Assembly (NCBI GenBank): GCA_014860745.1
Contig: JACZJC010000078.1
Location: forward strand, 115,144 to 179,143
From: Anaerolineales bacterium
GTDB taxonomy: Bacteria; Chloroflexota; Anaerolineae; Anaerolineales; Villigracilaceae
DNA: 64,000 nucleotides
Direction: 5' to 3'
Shown: piece by piece, positions 1 through 8,691 of the stretch
Position numbering within the stretch: the first letter of the stretch is position 1
Layout of the letters: every line of letters starts with the position of its first letter
Notes under the pieces: model-generated
What the model saw: only the letters and a program-made list of their open reading frames with translations
Told to the model about the DNA's origin: nothing
Databases searched by the model: none
Made by a program: the position numbers and the translations under genes

Positions 1-1
1 A

Positions 2-412
2 TCGCAATTGCTCGGCCTGGCCACGCGAATTTCAAAACCGAGGCCGGAAGAACAGAGACAAATCGCTGATACAATCACGGATGACACCGCGCTCTTCATC
101 AATAAAACCGTCCGCTCAGGGACGCGCATAGAATTTCCCGGGCATATTGTGATTGTCGGCGACGTCAATCCGGGCGCGGAAATCGTTGCCGAAGGCAACG
201 TCATCGTTTGGGGACGGGTGCGCGGTATGATCCATGCCGGCGCAAAAGGCGACCGCTCAGCTTTTATCTGCGCGCTCGACCTTTCGGCAAACCAGCTGCG
301 AATCGCGGATGAAGTTTCCGCTTCACTCAAACCGCAAAAGGAACCGCAGCCCGAGATCGCCAGTATTAATAGTGAAGGACATTTGCAAGCCGAACTCTGG
401 CAAACCGGCTAA
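2..412 (+). CDS. minC: Septum site-determining protein MinC, 3' part
   Basis: The reading frame is already open at the window edge, so the N-terminal domain is missing and the TTG at position 8 is not the true start. The visible part is the C-terminal beta-helix domain of MinC: it contains the turns GDVNPGAEIVAEGNVIVWG and GRVRGMIHAGAKGD, typical of the region that dimerises and binds MinD. MinC inhibits FtsZ polymerisation away from mid-cell. minD follows after 20 bases and minE after that, so this is a standard min operon. The last roughly 25 residues, after the beta-helix, are not obviously conserved. Identity is secure; only the length is unknown. Confidence 0.93.
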   Translation, partial: SQLLGLATRISKPRPEEQRQIADTITDDTALFINKTVRSGTRIEFPGHIVIVGDVNPGAEIVAEGNVIVWGRVRGMIHAGAKGDRSAFICALDLSANQLRIADEVSASLKPQKEPQPEIASINSEGHLQAELWQTG

Positions 413-432
413 CTCATCGATTAGGAATAAAT

Positions 433-1230
433 ATGGCAGCTCAAGTAATAACAATAACATCTGGAAAAGGCGGAGTAGGGAAGACTACCGCTGTTGCAAA
501 TCTTGCCAATGCCCTTGCCATGGACGGGAAAAAGGTTGTCTGCATCGATGGGGATATCGGCCTTCGTAACCTGGATGTTGTCATGGGTCTCGAAAATCGC
601 ATCGTATACGACATCGTGGATGTGATTGAAGGTCGTTGTAAATTAAAGCAGGCGATGATCCGCGACAAACACTATCCGGATATGTACCTGATTCCAGCCG
701 CGCAGACACGCGACAAAAATGCGGTTTCACCATCGGATATGGTCCGCATCTGCAACGACCTGAGAGCTGATTCTGAGTTCGTCCTCATCGACTCACCCGC
801 CGGCATCGAACGCGGTTTCCGAAATGCTATCGCGGCGGCAGACCGCGTCCTCGTAGTGACCAACCCCGAGGTCAGCGCGGTGCGCGATGCGGACAGAGTG
901 GTGGGAATCCTGGAGGCCGAAGAGAAAGGGACACCGCACCTGATCATTAATCGGTTGAATTCAGCATTGGTCAAAAACAACGACATGCTTTCTGCCGAGG
1001 ATGTGTTGGATTTATTGGGAATTCAGTTGATCGGTATTGTTCCAGAAGATGAGACTGTCATCATAGGCTCCAATCGCGGCGCTCCTGTTGTCACCGATAA
1101 CAAAAGCCGCGCAGGGATGGCTTTTCGAAATATCGCCAAACGCCTGCAGGGTATCGATGTGCCTTTTATGGATCTCGATCACCAGAGTGGATTGTGGGGC
1201 GCCATCCAGCGGTTGGCGGGGAGGAAGTGA
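433..1230 (+). CDS. minD: Septum site-determining ATPase MinD
   Basis: A 265-residue P-loop ATPase of the ParA/MinD family. The deviant Walker A motif SGKGGVGKTT lies at residues 10-19, with the signature lysine before GGVGKT. Switch regions DGDIGLRNLD and LIDSPAGIERGF follow. The C-terminus (LWGAIQRLAGRK) is an amphipathic, basic helix like the membrane-targeting sequence of known MinD proteins. The length is normal. It lies between minC and minE; MinD recruits MinC to the membrane and MinE stimulates its ATPase. It overlaps nothing, and minE begins one base after its stop codon. Confidence 0.97.
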   Translation: MAAQVITITSGKGGVGKTTAVANLANALAMDGKKVVCIDGDIGLRNLDVVMGLENRIVYDIVDVIEGRCKLKQAMIRDKHYPDMYLIPAAQTRDKNAVSPSDMVRICNDLRADSEFVLIDSPAGIERGFRNAIAAADRVLVVTNPEVSAVRDADRVVGILEAEEKGTPHLIINRLNSALVKNNDMLSAEDVLDLLGIQLIGIVPEDETVIIGSNRGAPVVTDNKSRAGMAFRNIAKRLQGIDVPFMDLDHQSGLWGAIQRLAGRK

Positions 1231-1231
1231 A

Positions 1232-1483
1232 ATGAACTTCTTCACACGAAAAAAGAGCGCCGTTAGCGCCAAGGAACGTTTACAGCTTGTGCTTGTGCAT
1301 GACCGCACCGACCTGACTCCCGCCCAGTTGGAATCCTTGAAGGATGACCTGCTAAAAGCCATCTCGAATTATATCGATATAGACCCCGATGCCGTTCAGA
1401 TCGGGTTGGAACGCGACGGGCGCTCCCAGCGGCTTGTCGCGGATATCCCCCTGCGGAACGTGGCGCGCCACCGCACAGGTTGA
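1232..1483 (+). CDS. minE: Cell division topological specificity factor MinE
   Basis: An 83-residue protein starting at the ATG directly after the minD stop codon; a longer upstream reading frame lies inside minD and was not used. The N-terminal half (KERLQLVLVHDRTDLTP) matches the MinE anti-MinCD helix and strand. The second half (YIDIDPDAVQIGLERDG) matches the topological specificity domain. The length is as expected. MinE stimulates MinD ATPase and creates the pole-to-pole or membrane pattern of the Min system. A strong hairpin with a T-run follows and probably ends the min transcript. Confidence 0.95.
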   Translation: MNFFTRKKSAVSAKERLQLVLVHDRTDLTPAQLESLKDDLLKAISNYIDIDPDAVQIGLERDGRSQRLVADIPLRNVARHRTG

Positions 1484-1503
1484 TCTTTTTTATAACCCTG
1501 GAG

Positions 1504-1549
1504 ACACGGATCGGCCTGAGCAAATCAAGGGTTTCATCCGTGTTTTTTT
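1504..1549 (+). terminator. Terminator-like hairpin after minE, abutting rodA
   Basis: The arms ACACGGAT (1504-1511) and ATCCGTGT (1536-1543) are perfectly complementary and are followed by seven T residues. The rodA ATG lies three bases after the T-run, so no ribosome binding site fits between them. A second possible pairing, AACCCT (1495-1500) with AGGGTT (1528-1533), overlaps the loop, so a switching structure is conceivable. Confidence 0.7.
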
Positions 1550-1552
1550 ATT

Positions 1553-2680
1553 ATGACTCGTGGACTTTCCTGGCGAAATTTTGACTTCATTTTATTAGGC
1601 GCAATTGTGCTGGCCTCGTCGTTTGGCACGGTGATGATCCGTTCCGCGGTGGCTGGCAATGAGGTGTTGCTGCCCCTTATTCTGCGCCAGGTATATTTTG
1701 CCCTCCTCGGCGTTTTGCTTATTTTTCTGGTAAGCTCTGTAGATTATCATTACTGGCTGGCATTATATCGACCGATCCTTTTCATTATTGTAGCATTCCT
1801 GATTACACTGACCGGGTTCGGCCAGACAGCCTTCGGCGCACAGCGCTGGTTTCAGGTGGGTGTGCTATTTCTTCAGCCCACGGAATTCGCCAAGATCATT
1901 GCCATCATCATCCTTGCCCGTTATTTTGAGTCTACCCAGCTCCAACCGCGCGACCTGCGCTGGGTGATGGGGGCGGTTCTTTGGTCACTTCCCATCATCG
2001 GTTTGATTCTGCTGCAACCCAACCTCAGCAATGTTATGGTCTTGAGCGTTATCCTTGCTGTCATGCTTTGGATTGCGGGCATTCAAGTGAAACATGTGGG
2101 CATCGCCCTCGTTGCCGGTGTCACCGCGATGATCGTCTTGATCATCTTTTCTGTGCTGGGAATTCGGATACCGGGGATCCAACCCTACCAGCAGGAACGG
2201 ATTGTCAACTTTGTAGTGCCTGACCCCAATGACACCTATGGCAATCGCTACAATGTACAGCAGGCGCTGATCGCTGTCGGTTCGGGAGGTGTATTTGGGC
2301 AGGGATACGGTCACGGGTCCCAAACCCAGCTGCGCTTCCTGAAAGTCCGCCACACGGATTTTATTTTTGCGGCGAGTTCCGAAGAATTTGGCATGGTAGG
2401 CGGTGTCTTGATCATCCTTACGCTCGGAGTAATCATCTGGCGCTGTATTCGTGCCGGCCAGAAAGCCCGCGATGTCTCCGGCTCGATGATCGCCTTTGGG
2501 ATGGCCACCCTGATATTCTTTCAGGCATCCGTAAACATCGGCATGAATTTGAACGTTCTTCCCGTTTCCGGTTTGCCGCTCCCGTTTATAAGTTATGGCG
2601 GCAGCGGACTTACTGCGCTCATGCTCGGCATTGGGCTGGTTGAATCTGTCGTCATGCGCCACAAGCAAATGGAATTTTAA
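1553..2680 (+). CDS. rodA: Rod shape-determining SEDS glycosyltransferase RodA
   Basis: A 375-residue polytopic membrane protein of the SEDS family (RodA/FtsW/SpoVE), peptidoglycan polymerases that work with a class B PBP. About ten hydrophobic segments are visible. Family features include QPTEFAKI, the loop PDPNDTYGNRYN with the conserved acidic residues, GSGGVFGQGYGHGSQ, and the C-terminal LPVSGLPLPFISYGGSG. It follows minE, as seen in several phyla where rodA joins the min genes. The ATG at 1553 has no Shine-Dalgarno sequence and sits directly behind a terminator-like hairpin, so the message may be leaderless or structurally controlled. RodA is preferred to FtsW because of the min context. 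Confidence 0.92.
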   Translation: MTRGLSWRNFDFILLGAIVLASSFGTVMIRSAVAGNEVLLPLILRQVYFALLGVLLIFLVSSVDYHYWLALYRPILFIIVAFLITLTGFGQTAFGAQRWFQVGVLFLQPTEFAKIIAIIILARYFESTQLQPRDLRWVMGAVLWSLPIIGLILLQPNLSNVMVLSVILAVMLWIAGIQVKHVGIALVAGVTAMIVLIIFSVLGIRIPGIQPYQQERIVNFVVPDPNDTYGNRYNVQQALIAVGSGGVFGQGYGHGSQTQLRFLKVRHTDFIFAASSEEFGMVGGVLIILTLGVIIWRCIRAGQKARDVSGSMIAFGMATLIFFQASVNIGMNLNVLPVSGLPLPFISYGGSGLTALMLGIGLVESVVMRHKQMEF

Positions 2681-2723
2681 TTAAGCAGGGTCGCCCTTGC
2701 AATAAAGAATCGGAGTCGTCATC

Positions 2724-4205
2724 TTGTCCATCAAACCTGCCCGAACTCGGATTGCCCCTTCACCCACAGGGCACATGCACCTCGGCACAGCGCGAACTGC
2801 GTTGTACGACTATCTTCTCGCAAAAAAAACAGGCGGGCAGTTCATTTTGCGCATCGAAGATACAGACATCAAGCGCACCGTACCCGGTGCTGAACAGGAA
2901 ATTATGGACGGTTTGCGCTGGCTTGGGCTTGAATATGATGAAGGCCCAGACGTTGGCGGAGCGTATGGTCCCTACCGCCAGACGGAGCGCAGGGAAATTT
3001 ACCAGCATCACGCAAAAATATTAATCGATAATAAATCTGCTTATCCCTGCTTCTGCACGCCGGATAAATTGGAGAAAACCAGGCAGGAACAAATGAAACG
3101 CAAGGAGAATCCGCATTACGATGGCGCCTGTCGTGTGCTGACTCCTGAGGATGCCGCAAAACGAATCGCAAATGGCGAAACCTACACCGTTCGGTTCAAA
3201 ACACCAAAGGAAGGCGTTACCATCGCGCACGATCATTTACGCGGAGATATCGCCACTGAAAATAACCAACTTAACGATTATGTCCTATTGAAATCGGACG
3301 GCCTGCCAACCTATCATCTTGCCGCGATTGTGGATGATCACGAAATGCAGATCACTCACGTTTTACGCGGTTCTGAGTGGCTGGGCACCTTCCCGCTGCA
3401 TGTCAATATCGTCCGTGCCTTTGGCTGGGAGGAACCCATCTGGATTCATCTTTCGGTTTTTCTCAAACCAAGCGGCAAGGGCAAAATGAGCAAACGAGAA
3501 ACTGCCCAGGCCATGAAGGATGGTTATTCCATTTTTATCAAGGATATGCAGGAGCTTGGCTTCACTCCCGAGGGCGTTATGAATTGGAGCGCGTTGATGG
3601 GATGGGGCGTCGCTGAGGACGATGTGATGACGATTGACCAGATGGTTGAAAGATTCTCCATTGATGGTTTGACTCCCTCTCCCGCAGCGATCAACTTTCA
3701 AAAATTGGATCACTTCAACGCGACTCACATCCGCCTCTTTACGACCGAAGACCTGGCAGCCCGCCTCAAGCCTTACTTTACCTGTGAGGGACTCAATGTC
3801 AACGATAATGTACTGCTAAAGATTGTCCCATTATTGCGCGAACGACTGGTAACGCTTGATGATTGCCTTGCGTTTGGAAGTTTCTTCTTCAGGGAAGATG
3901 TAACCCCCAACCCCGAAGACTTGGTCGCGAAAGGATTGGACGCCGCGCAATCCGCAGAAATCGCTCGAAGGGCGTACCAGATTCTCGCAGCGCAACCAGA
4001 TATCAGTCACGAACGATGCGAGCCGCCGTTGCGGGCCTATGTCGAAGAAAGCGGTTTGAATGTCAACCAAGTTTTTGGAATCCTCCGCGCAGCAATTACA
4101 GGACAAAAAGTCAGCCCGCCGCTTTTCGAGTCGATGGAGATCATCGGGCGCGAAAAATGTTTACAAAGGCTCGAGAGCGCAATAAGAATTTTGGAAAAGA
4201 TTTAA
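2724..4205 (+). CDS. gltX: Glutamyl-tRNA synthetase
   Basis: A 493-residue class I aminoacyl-tRNA synthetase that charges tRNA-Glu in the cytoplasm. The HIGH-type motif reads PSPTGHMHLG near residues 12-21, and the KMSKR motif occurs as GKGKMSKRE near residue 255. Both ends match the normal length of the family. The start is a TTG codon 43 bases after rodA, placing the catalytic N-terminus (ARTRIAPSPTG) in the expected register. A few cysteines near CFCTPDKLE are typical of many bacterial enzymes. It ends four bases before the convergent cyclase gene. Confidence 0.97.
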   Translation: MSIKPARTRIAPSPTGHMHLGTARTALYDYLLAKKTGGQFILRIEDTDIKRTVPGAEQEIMDGLRWLGLEYDEGPDVGGAYGPYRQTERREIYQHHAKILIDNKSAYPCFCTPDKLEKTRQEQMKRKENPHYDGACRVLTPEDAAKRIANGETYTVRFKTPKEGVTIAHDHLRGDIATENNQLNDYVLLKSDGLPTYHLAAIVDDHEMQITHVLRGSEWLGTFPLHVNIVRAFGWEEPIWIHLSVFLKPSGKGKMSKRETAQAMKDGYSIFIKDMQELGFTPEGVMNWSALMGWGVAEDDVMTIDQMVERFSIDGLTPSPAAINFQKLDHFNATHIRLFTTEDLAARLKPYFTCEGLNVNDNVLLKIVPLLRERLVTLDDCLAFGSFFFREDVTPNPEDLVAKGLDAAQSAEIARRAYQILAAQPDISHERCEPPLRAYVEESGLNVNQVFGILRAAITGQKVSPPLFESMEIIGREKCLQRLESAIRILEKI

Positions 4206-4209
4206 TAAA

Positions 4210-4845
4210 TTATTGCGCTTCCTCATCGACGTTCGTCCGGTATAAGATTAAAAACGCAGGTGAAGTAACGCCGCCAACGCTTACTTCAATGGCCTTTCCC
4301 TGAATTTCAGCCTCCTTGGGGATGAGCAGCATGGCTTCCTTTGAAATCAGAATTTCATCCGCATTGCCGATATCTTCCCCCATTTTACAAGCGCGGTTGA
4401 CGGCGTCGCCGAAAATATCCACGCCGTCCACAAAGAGGATGTTTCCATAATCGATGCCGATCGAAACGTGGATATCCAGTTCGTCTGCGGTAAGCAAGTT
4501 TGACGCCTTAAGCGCATGCTGAATTGAAATCGCCGCGCGAACCGCTCCCAGGGGATTGGGCATGGTGGCAAAACAGTTGTCTGCCTGAAATTTAATCACG
4601 CTCCCGCCGTGACTGGTTACGATCGGCTCCACGGTCAACTGCATGCGCCGGATCATCGAAAGATAGTGAACGATCCCGTATTTTCGGGTTAGCAATGAGA
4701 ATCCAGACATGTCCAAGGCAAGCACTGTGTCTTTCCTGCCATATTCCCGCCAGATCGAATCTTCCAGTTTTTTGCGTTCCTGTTCGTTTGTTTCCTGTGA
4801 GTATCCCATCAACATTTCTTGAAAGTGCAGGTTTTTCGGCAGCAT
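4210..4845 (-). CDS. Class III adenylate/guanylate cyclase-domain protein
   Basis: A 211-residue protein with one class III nucleotidyl cyclase domain. The start at 4845 is preferred over an upstream ATG because AAGAGG lies six bases ahead. Metal-binding aspartates are seen in LALDMSGFS (about D45) and KFQADN (about D89), and a lysine in VIKFQAD fits ATP specificity. The segment FGDAVNRACKM corresponds to the transition-state region; the usual Asn-x3-Arg is here Asn-x3-Lys, so activity may be low or altered. No sensor domain is attached, only a short N-terminal helix. It is convergent with gltX. The likely product is cAMP, but this is inference. Confidence 0.8.
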   Translation of the reverse strand: MLPKNLHFQEMLMGYSQETNEQERKKLEDSIWREYGRKDTVLALDMSGFSLLTRKYGIVHYLSMIRRMQLTVEPIVTSHGGSVIKFQADNCFATMPNPLGAVRAAISIQHALKASNLLTADELDIHVSIGIDYGNILFVDGVDIFGDAVNRACKMGEDIGNADEILISKEAMLLIPKEAEIQGKAIEVSVGGVTSPAFLILYRTNVDEEAQ

Positions 4846-4885
4846 GGTTACCTCTTGAAATCGGATAATGCTATTATATCGAATA

Positions 4886-4913
4886 GGCTCCAAAGGTTTT
4901 AACCCTTGGAGCC
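4886..4913 (-). terminator. Hairpin downstream of rtcB
   Basis: The arms GGCTCCAA (4886-4893) and TTGGAGCC (4906-4913) are perfectly complementary. The hairpin lies just past the rtcB stop codon and just upstream of a TATAAT-like element (complement of 4873-4878) that could drive the cyclase gene. On the minus strand the bases after the stem are only weakly T-rich, so termination is plausible but not certain. Confidence 0.45.
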
Positions 4914-4920
4914 TTTATTA

Positions 4921-6342
4921 TTAACTATCCCCGGGTTCGTCTGCCATGCGGACGATGCGCGGTGTGAATTTTCCCAGCACATCCACAAGGTCATGCTGTG
5001 CGGCGATAACCTCTTCGATGGGCTTGTAAGCTTGCGGCGATTCATCGATGCCGCCGCCCAGCAGGGTAACTCCGCGTTCTTTGAGATATTCGTCCCGCGC
5101 AGATCTGCTGATGGAATTGATCGCAGCCCTGCGGCTCATCAATCGACCCGCGCCATGCGAGGCGGATGAAAGAGAATTTTCCACGCCTCTGCCGCGGACA
5201 AGATAGCCGGCATCTCCCATTGAGCCTGGGATGATGCCAAACACGCCCTTGCCTGCGGGAGTAGCTCCCTTGCGGTGCACAACCACAATGCGCCCATCGG
5301 GAAGTGTTTCATGCCATGCAAAGTTGTGATGGTTTTCGACCACAGCGGCTTCTTTTAAGCCCACTGCTGCGGCCACCCGTTTGTGGATGATGTAATGATT
5401 TGCAGAAGCAAACCGTCCGGCCAATTCCATGGAGAGCCAGTATTCCTGTCCGTCTTCTGAATCGAGCGAAAGCCAGGCGAGATGCTTCACGCTGGGGTCG
5501 AGATCGGGATGCTTTTCCCTCGCGATTTTGCTGAATCGGTCGGCGACTTTGGCACCGACTCCGCGGGAGCCGCTATGCGAAAGCAAAGCCAGGTGTTCAC
5601 CGGGCTGCAGGCCAAAAAGGGGTTCATGAAGTGTGAAGGAACCCCACTCGACAAAGTGATTGCCGGTGCCGCTTGTGCCAAGTTGATTCATGGCGGTGTC
5701 CTTTAATGTCTTGAGCTGGCGCGTGGCATACCAGGCGTCGTCGTCCAATACTTTGTGTTGGGCTTTCTTGCTGCCCGTCCATTTTGCACCCATTCCAAAG
5801 GCTGTTTCTTCCCAGAGGGCATTTTCGAACATGCCTTTCTTTTGCCCGAGCAAATGCGGCGAGACTTCGTAGATCGAAAGCCGCATTCGGCAGGCTATAT
5901 CCACACCGACAGCGTAGGGAATGACAACATTTTCCGTCGCGAGTACGCCGCCGATGGGGAGTCCATAACCGACGTGGGCATCGGGCATCAAAGCTCCAGT
6001 GACGGTGACGGGCAGGCGCATGGCATTTTCCATTTGGCGGATGGCTTCGGGGTCGATCTGGTCCATGCCCCAGATAGGGAAGGGCAACGGCGACTCACGC
6101 AGTTCGTCCACGGTTGGCCTTTCGGGCTGAGCGATGCGAATACATTCGCGGGCGAGGTCTGCCAGCGAATTGTCGGCAAGGAAACTCCCGGGGTTTTGCC
6201 GCACAGCTTCCAGCCTGGCAAGAACCGTATCCCGGTCCATGCCTTGACTCATGAGTTTTTCAGCAGCATCCTTCGCGAGGCCGATGATCCTTCCATCAGG
6301 CCAGTTATTTAATTTCAGGATCTTTCCTGTAATGATGTCCAT
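4921..6342 (-). CDS. rtcB: RNA-splicing ligase RtcB
   Basis: A 473-residue GTP- and manganese-dependent RNA ligase that joins 2',3'-cyclic phosphate (or 3'-phosphate) and 5'-OH RNA ends, used in tRNA splicing and repair of cleaved tRNA or rRNA. Visible motifs are DAHVGYGLPIGGV, the metal site GVDIACRM, GTGNHFVE, SHSGSRGVG, ENHHNFAW, and SHGAGR, whose histidine is the guanylylated residue in known RtcB proteins. The start at 6342 has AAGGAAAAAG upstream and is preferred to an ATG six codons earlier. It is 34 bases downstream of the NTF2-like gene, at the tail of the ABC exporter run, so it may be induced with the exporter. No RtcA or archease lies beside it. Confidence 0.95.
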   Translation of the reverse strand: MDIITGKILKLNNWPDGRIIGLAKDAAEKLMSQGMDRDTVLARLEAVRQNPGSFLADNSLADLARECIRIAQPERPTVDELRESPLPFPIWGMDQIDPEAIRQMENAMRLPVTVTGALMPDAHVGYGLPIGGVLATENVVIPYAVGVDIACRMRLSIYEVSPHLLGQKKGMFENALWEETAFGMGAKWTGSKKAQHKVLDDDAWYATRQLKTLKDTAMNQLGTSGTGNHFVEWGSFTLHEPLFGLQPGEHLALLSHSGSRGVGAKVADRFSKIAREKHPDLDPSVKHLAWLSLDSEDGQEYWLSMELAGRFASANHYIIHKRVAAAVGLKEAAVVENHHNFAWHETLPDGRIVVVHRKGATPAGKGVFGIIPGSMGDAGYLVRGRGVENSLSSASHGAGRLMSRRAAINSISRSARDEYLKERGVTLLGGGIDESPQAYKPIEEVIAAQHDLVDVLGKFTPRIVRMADEPGDS

Positions 6343-6376
6343 TCTTTTTCCTTGTGGCATACGATCGCGTAATTTT

Positions 6377-6805
6377 CTATATCGGGTCAGGTGGGCTGCA
6401 GGGACCTTCGTAGGTTAGGGTGGTGAAGACTTCTGCCTGCAAGACCCATTCGCCGTTTCGGGTGCGCTGCCATTTCGCGGCGTAGACTCCCAATGCGTTG
6501 ATCGGAGTTCCATTCACAGTATACATGCCCTGCCAGTTGCCGAGTTCTTCGGCGATGCCCCATGTTTCGTTGGTGGTGATCTCGCGCGGAGTTCGACGAT
6601 AAACTGCGGTCGGGTCGCTTTGGAAAAGTTCAGCCCAACGGTTTTCTTCTTCTTTCGCTCCATGGAACTGATCGCTGCGTCCGGTTATGAGGTGATAGGT
6701 GGACGCGAGCAAAAGGCGGATGCGTTTGGAATCTTTTTCCGCGATGGCGAGATTGAAGCGTTCGCGCGCAGAGCGGATCAAGTCGGAGGAGGTGGGTTGG
6801 TTCAT
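6377..6805 (-). CDS. NTF2-like (SnoaL/DUF4440-type) protein
   Basis: A 142-residue protein whose fold is suggested by an N-terminal helix (RSARERFNLAIAEKDSKRI), a short central region, and a C-terminal set of beta strands ending in VLQAEVFTTLTYEG. The pattern GVYAAKWQRTRNGEWVLQAE is common in nuclear-transport-factor-2-like proteins such as DUF4440. Members range from enzymes to pure binding domains, so no function can be given. It begins nine bases after the second ABC half-transporter and precedes rtcB, which suggests co-transcription. No signal peptide is seen. Confidence 0.6.
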   Translation of the reverse strand: MNQPTSSDLIRSARERFNLAIAEKDSKRIRLLLASTYHLITGRSDQFHGAKEEENRWAELFQSDPTAVYRRTPREITTNETWGIAEELGNWQGMYTVNGTPINALGVYAAKWQRTRNGEWVLQAEVFTTLTYEGPCSPPDPI

Positions 6806-6814
6806 GATGTTTGT

Positions 6815-8611
6815 TTATCCGGTTTCTTCCTGTTTCCACAACTCGCGCATTTCGGCGCTGGTGGTGAGCAGTTCATCGAGCGTGCCTTCCGATTCCACTT
6901 TACCATCTTTCAGCAGGATGATGTGATCGGCTCGCCGGAGAAGCGGGCGGCGATGGGAGACAACAAGACAGGTCATGTTTTGGTTCTCGAAGATTCGATC
7001 CCAAAGCTGCTGCTCGGTTTCGACATCCAGCGCGCTGGAGAGGTCGTCGAAAACGACCAGGTCCGTTTCCCGCACAAACATGCGCGCGGCGGCGGACCGC
7101 TGGACTTGCCCGCCCGAGAGTTTGACTCCTCTCGCGCCAACCATGGTTTCGAGGTTGTCTTCCAGTTGTTCCAGGTCACTGTCCATAACGGCCAATTTGG
7201 TGGCACGGTAGATTTCTTCGTCGCTGCGGTTCATCCCAAGCAGGAGGTTGTTCCGCAAAGTGTTGCTGAACAGGCGCGGGACTTGTGCGGTGTAGGCACA
7301 GCGCGGCGGGATGAGAAAGTCGCCGGGCGATTTTAGGATCTCTCCATTCCAGAAAATCTCGCCGGAATCCGGGGTGAGCAACCCGAGAAGGACTCGCAGG
7401 AGGGTGGTCTTACCGGACCCAATTCTGCCGGTGATCACGGTCAGCGTGCCCCTCTCGATATTCAGGTTGATGTCTGTGATGCCGTTCGTGGACCCGGGGA
7501 AGTGATATGTCAGATGGTCGGCGGACAGGCTGCGGAGTGAGTCTGAGGCGCGCTTTGCGGGGTAGGTCACTTCGGGAAGCGGACCTTCCAGATCCACAGG
7601 GCTTTTTTCAACAAGGGCATTTATTGGCGCGTTTTCCATCAGGTGATACATACGCTGGACGGACACATTAAGCTGTTTGTAGCGTGCCCACAACATGCCT
7701 CCAAAGGTAGTGAGATCGCCCATGCTTTGAAGTAAATAAACGAAGAGTGAAAAATCACCAAGGGTGAAGTTTCCTGTGCGCATGGACTGGCCGACAAGCA
7801 CAAGGATGACACCGGTGCCAAGCGTGGATGTGTTGCGGTAGATCGAGCCCAGCACTTCGTCGAAAAGTTTTTCGCGAATGGTTAAGATTCGGCGCTCGTC
7901 ATTGAGTTTATGGAAATGCCTGATGACATTTTTTTCGGCTGTGGCAACTTTGACAGCCTGCACTGCGCCGAAGAATTCGCCGATAAACCCGGTCACTTTA
8001 CCGCCAGCCTGGCGGGATGCGCGGCGATAATGTTCGATGCGCCCGGTTGCGATATTGGCAATAATGCCGACGATCACCAACGGGATCAGCGCCATGATTG
8101 TCACCGATGGGCTAATGCTAGTCATTAATACAATTGCCACGGCAATGATGATCAAACCGACCATGACGTCGTTGATCAAAATGACAAAGAGCGGAATTTC
8201 ATTCACGTCCGTTTTGAAACGGCTGACCGCTTCGCCTGCCGAATCCGGAAGCTGGGATGCGCCTGGGCGGCGCAGGATATATTTCAAAAGATTCTTGCGC
8301 AGCAAGGTGGACATGTCCGCGAAGATGGGTACATCGGCGTAATAGAATCCGTAGCTGGCCAGGACGCGTCCGATCCAGGTGGCGGCTAAAAATGCAACGA
8401 TGGACCAGACGCCAAAAGTCAGCTGCGCTTCGCCGGTGACCATGTCGAAGAAGGCTTTGATGATGAGTGCGGGCGCGACCTGCCAGCAAAAGCGAATGAG
8501 CGCCACACTGATCAGATCCACGAACCAAAGCCATGGACGAAAGGTGAGCATCTCCCAGATAACCTTCCATGCGGGCAGGGCGGGAATTTTTTGTGTGAAG
8601 GTTGTTTCCAT
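6815..8611 (-). CDS. ABC exporter half-transporter with degenerate ATP site
   Basis: A 598-residue fusion of a six-helix ABC exporter membrane domain (about residues 20-320) and an ATPase domain. Walker A reads GRIGSGKTT and the signature LSGGQVQ is canonical, but the Walker B motif ends VVFDD, with Asp in place of the catalytic Glu. This asymmetry matches one half of heterodimeric exporters such as BmrCD, LmrCD and TM287/288; the partner is the upstream gene, which has the opposite defect. The start at 8611 has AAGGA seven bases upstream; a longer frame would read through a repeat. A drug or lipid substrate is likely but unproven. The TMD has a basic first loop and no extra domains. Confidence 0.9.
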   Translation of the reverse strand: METTFTQKIPALPAWKVIWEMLTFRPWLWFVDLISVALIRFCWQVAPALIIKAFFDMVTGEAQLTFGVWSIVAFLAATWIGRVLASYGFYYADVPIFADMSTLLRKNLLKYILRRPGASQLPDSAGEAVSRFKTDVNEIPLFVILINDVMVGLIIIAVAIVLMTSISPSVTIMALIPLVIVGIIANIATGRIEHYRRASRQAGGKVTGFIGEFFGAVQAVKVATAEKNVIRHFHKLNDERRILTIREKLFDEVLGSIYRNTSTLGTGVILVLVGQSMRTGNFTLGDFSLFVYLLQSMGDLTTFGGMLWARYKQLNVSVQRMYHLMENAPINALVEKSPVDLEGPLPEVTYPAKRASDSLRSLSADHLTYHFPGSTNGITDINLNIERGTLTVITGRIGSGKTTLLRVLLGLLTPDSGEIFWNGEILKSPGDFLIPPRCAYTAQVPRLFSNTLRNNLLLGMNRSDEEIYRATKLAVMDSDLEQLEDNLETMVGARGVKLSGGQVQRSAAARMFVRETDLVVFDDLSSALDVETEQQLWDRIFENQNMTCLVVSHRRPLLRRADHIILLKDGKVESEGTLDELLTTSAEMRELWKQEETG

Positions 8612-8621
8612 GTTAGTTCCT

Positions 8622-8688
8622 TGACGATGGACGATGGACGGCGGACGATGGGTTGTCCGTGGTCTATCGTCCACGGTCTATGGTCTGC
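8622..8688. repeat. Low-complexity repeat of the GACGATGGAC type
   Basis: Copies and variants of a 9-10-base word (gacgatgga, gacggcgga, and complements such as ccacggtcta) fill the gap between the two half-transporters. The repeat begins directly after the stop codon of the upstream gene, on the minus strand, and ends before the ribosome binding site of the next. It resembles other word-like repeats in this window at 22066, 25064, 56558 and 59431. Confidence 0.7.
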
Positions 8689-8691
8689 TGG

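Noticed and set aside
6620..7336. Plus-strand open frame over the NTF2-like and ABC genes
   Set aside because: Antisense to conserved motifs of the ABC ATPase; no independent coding evidence.
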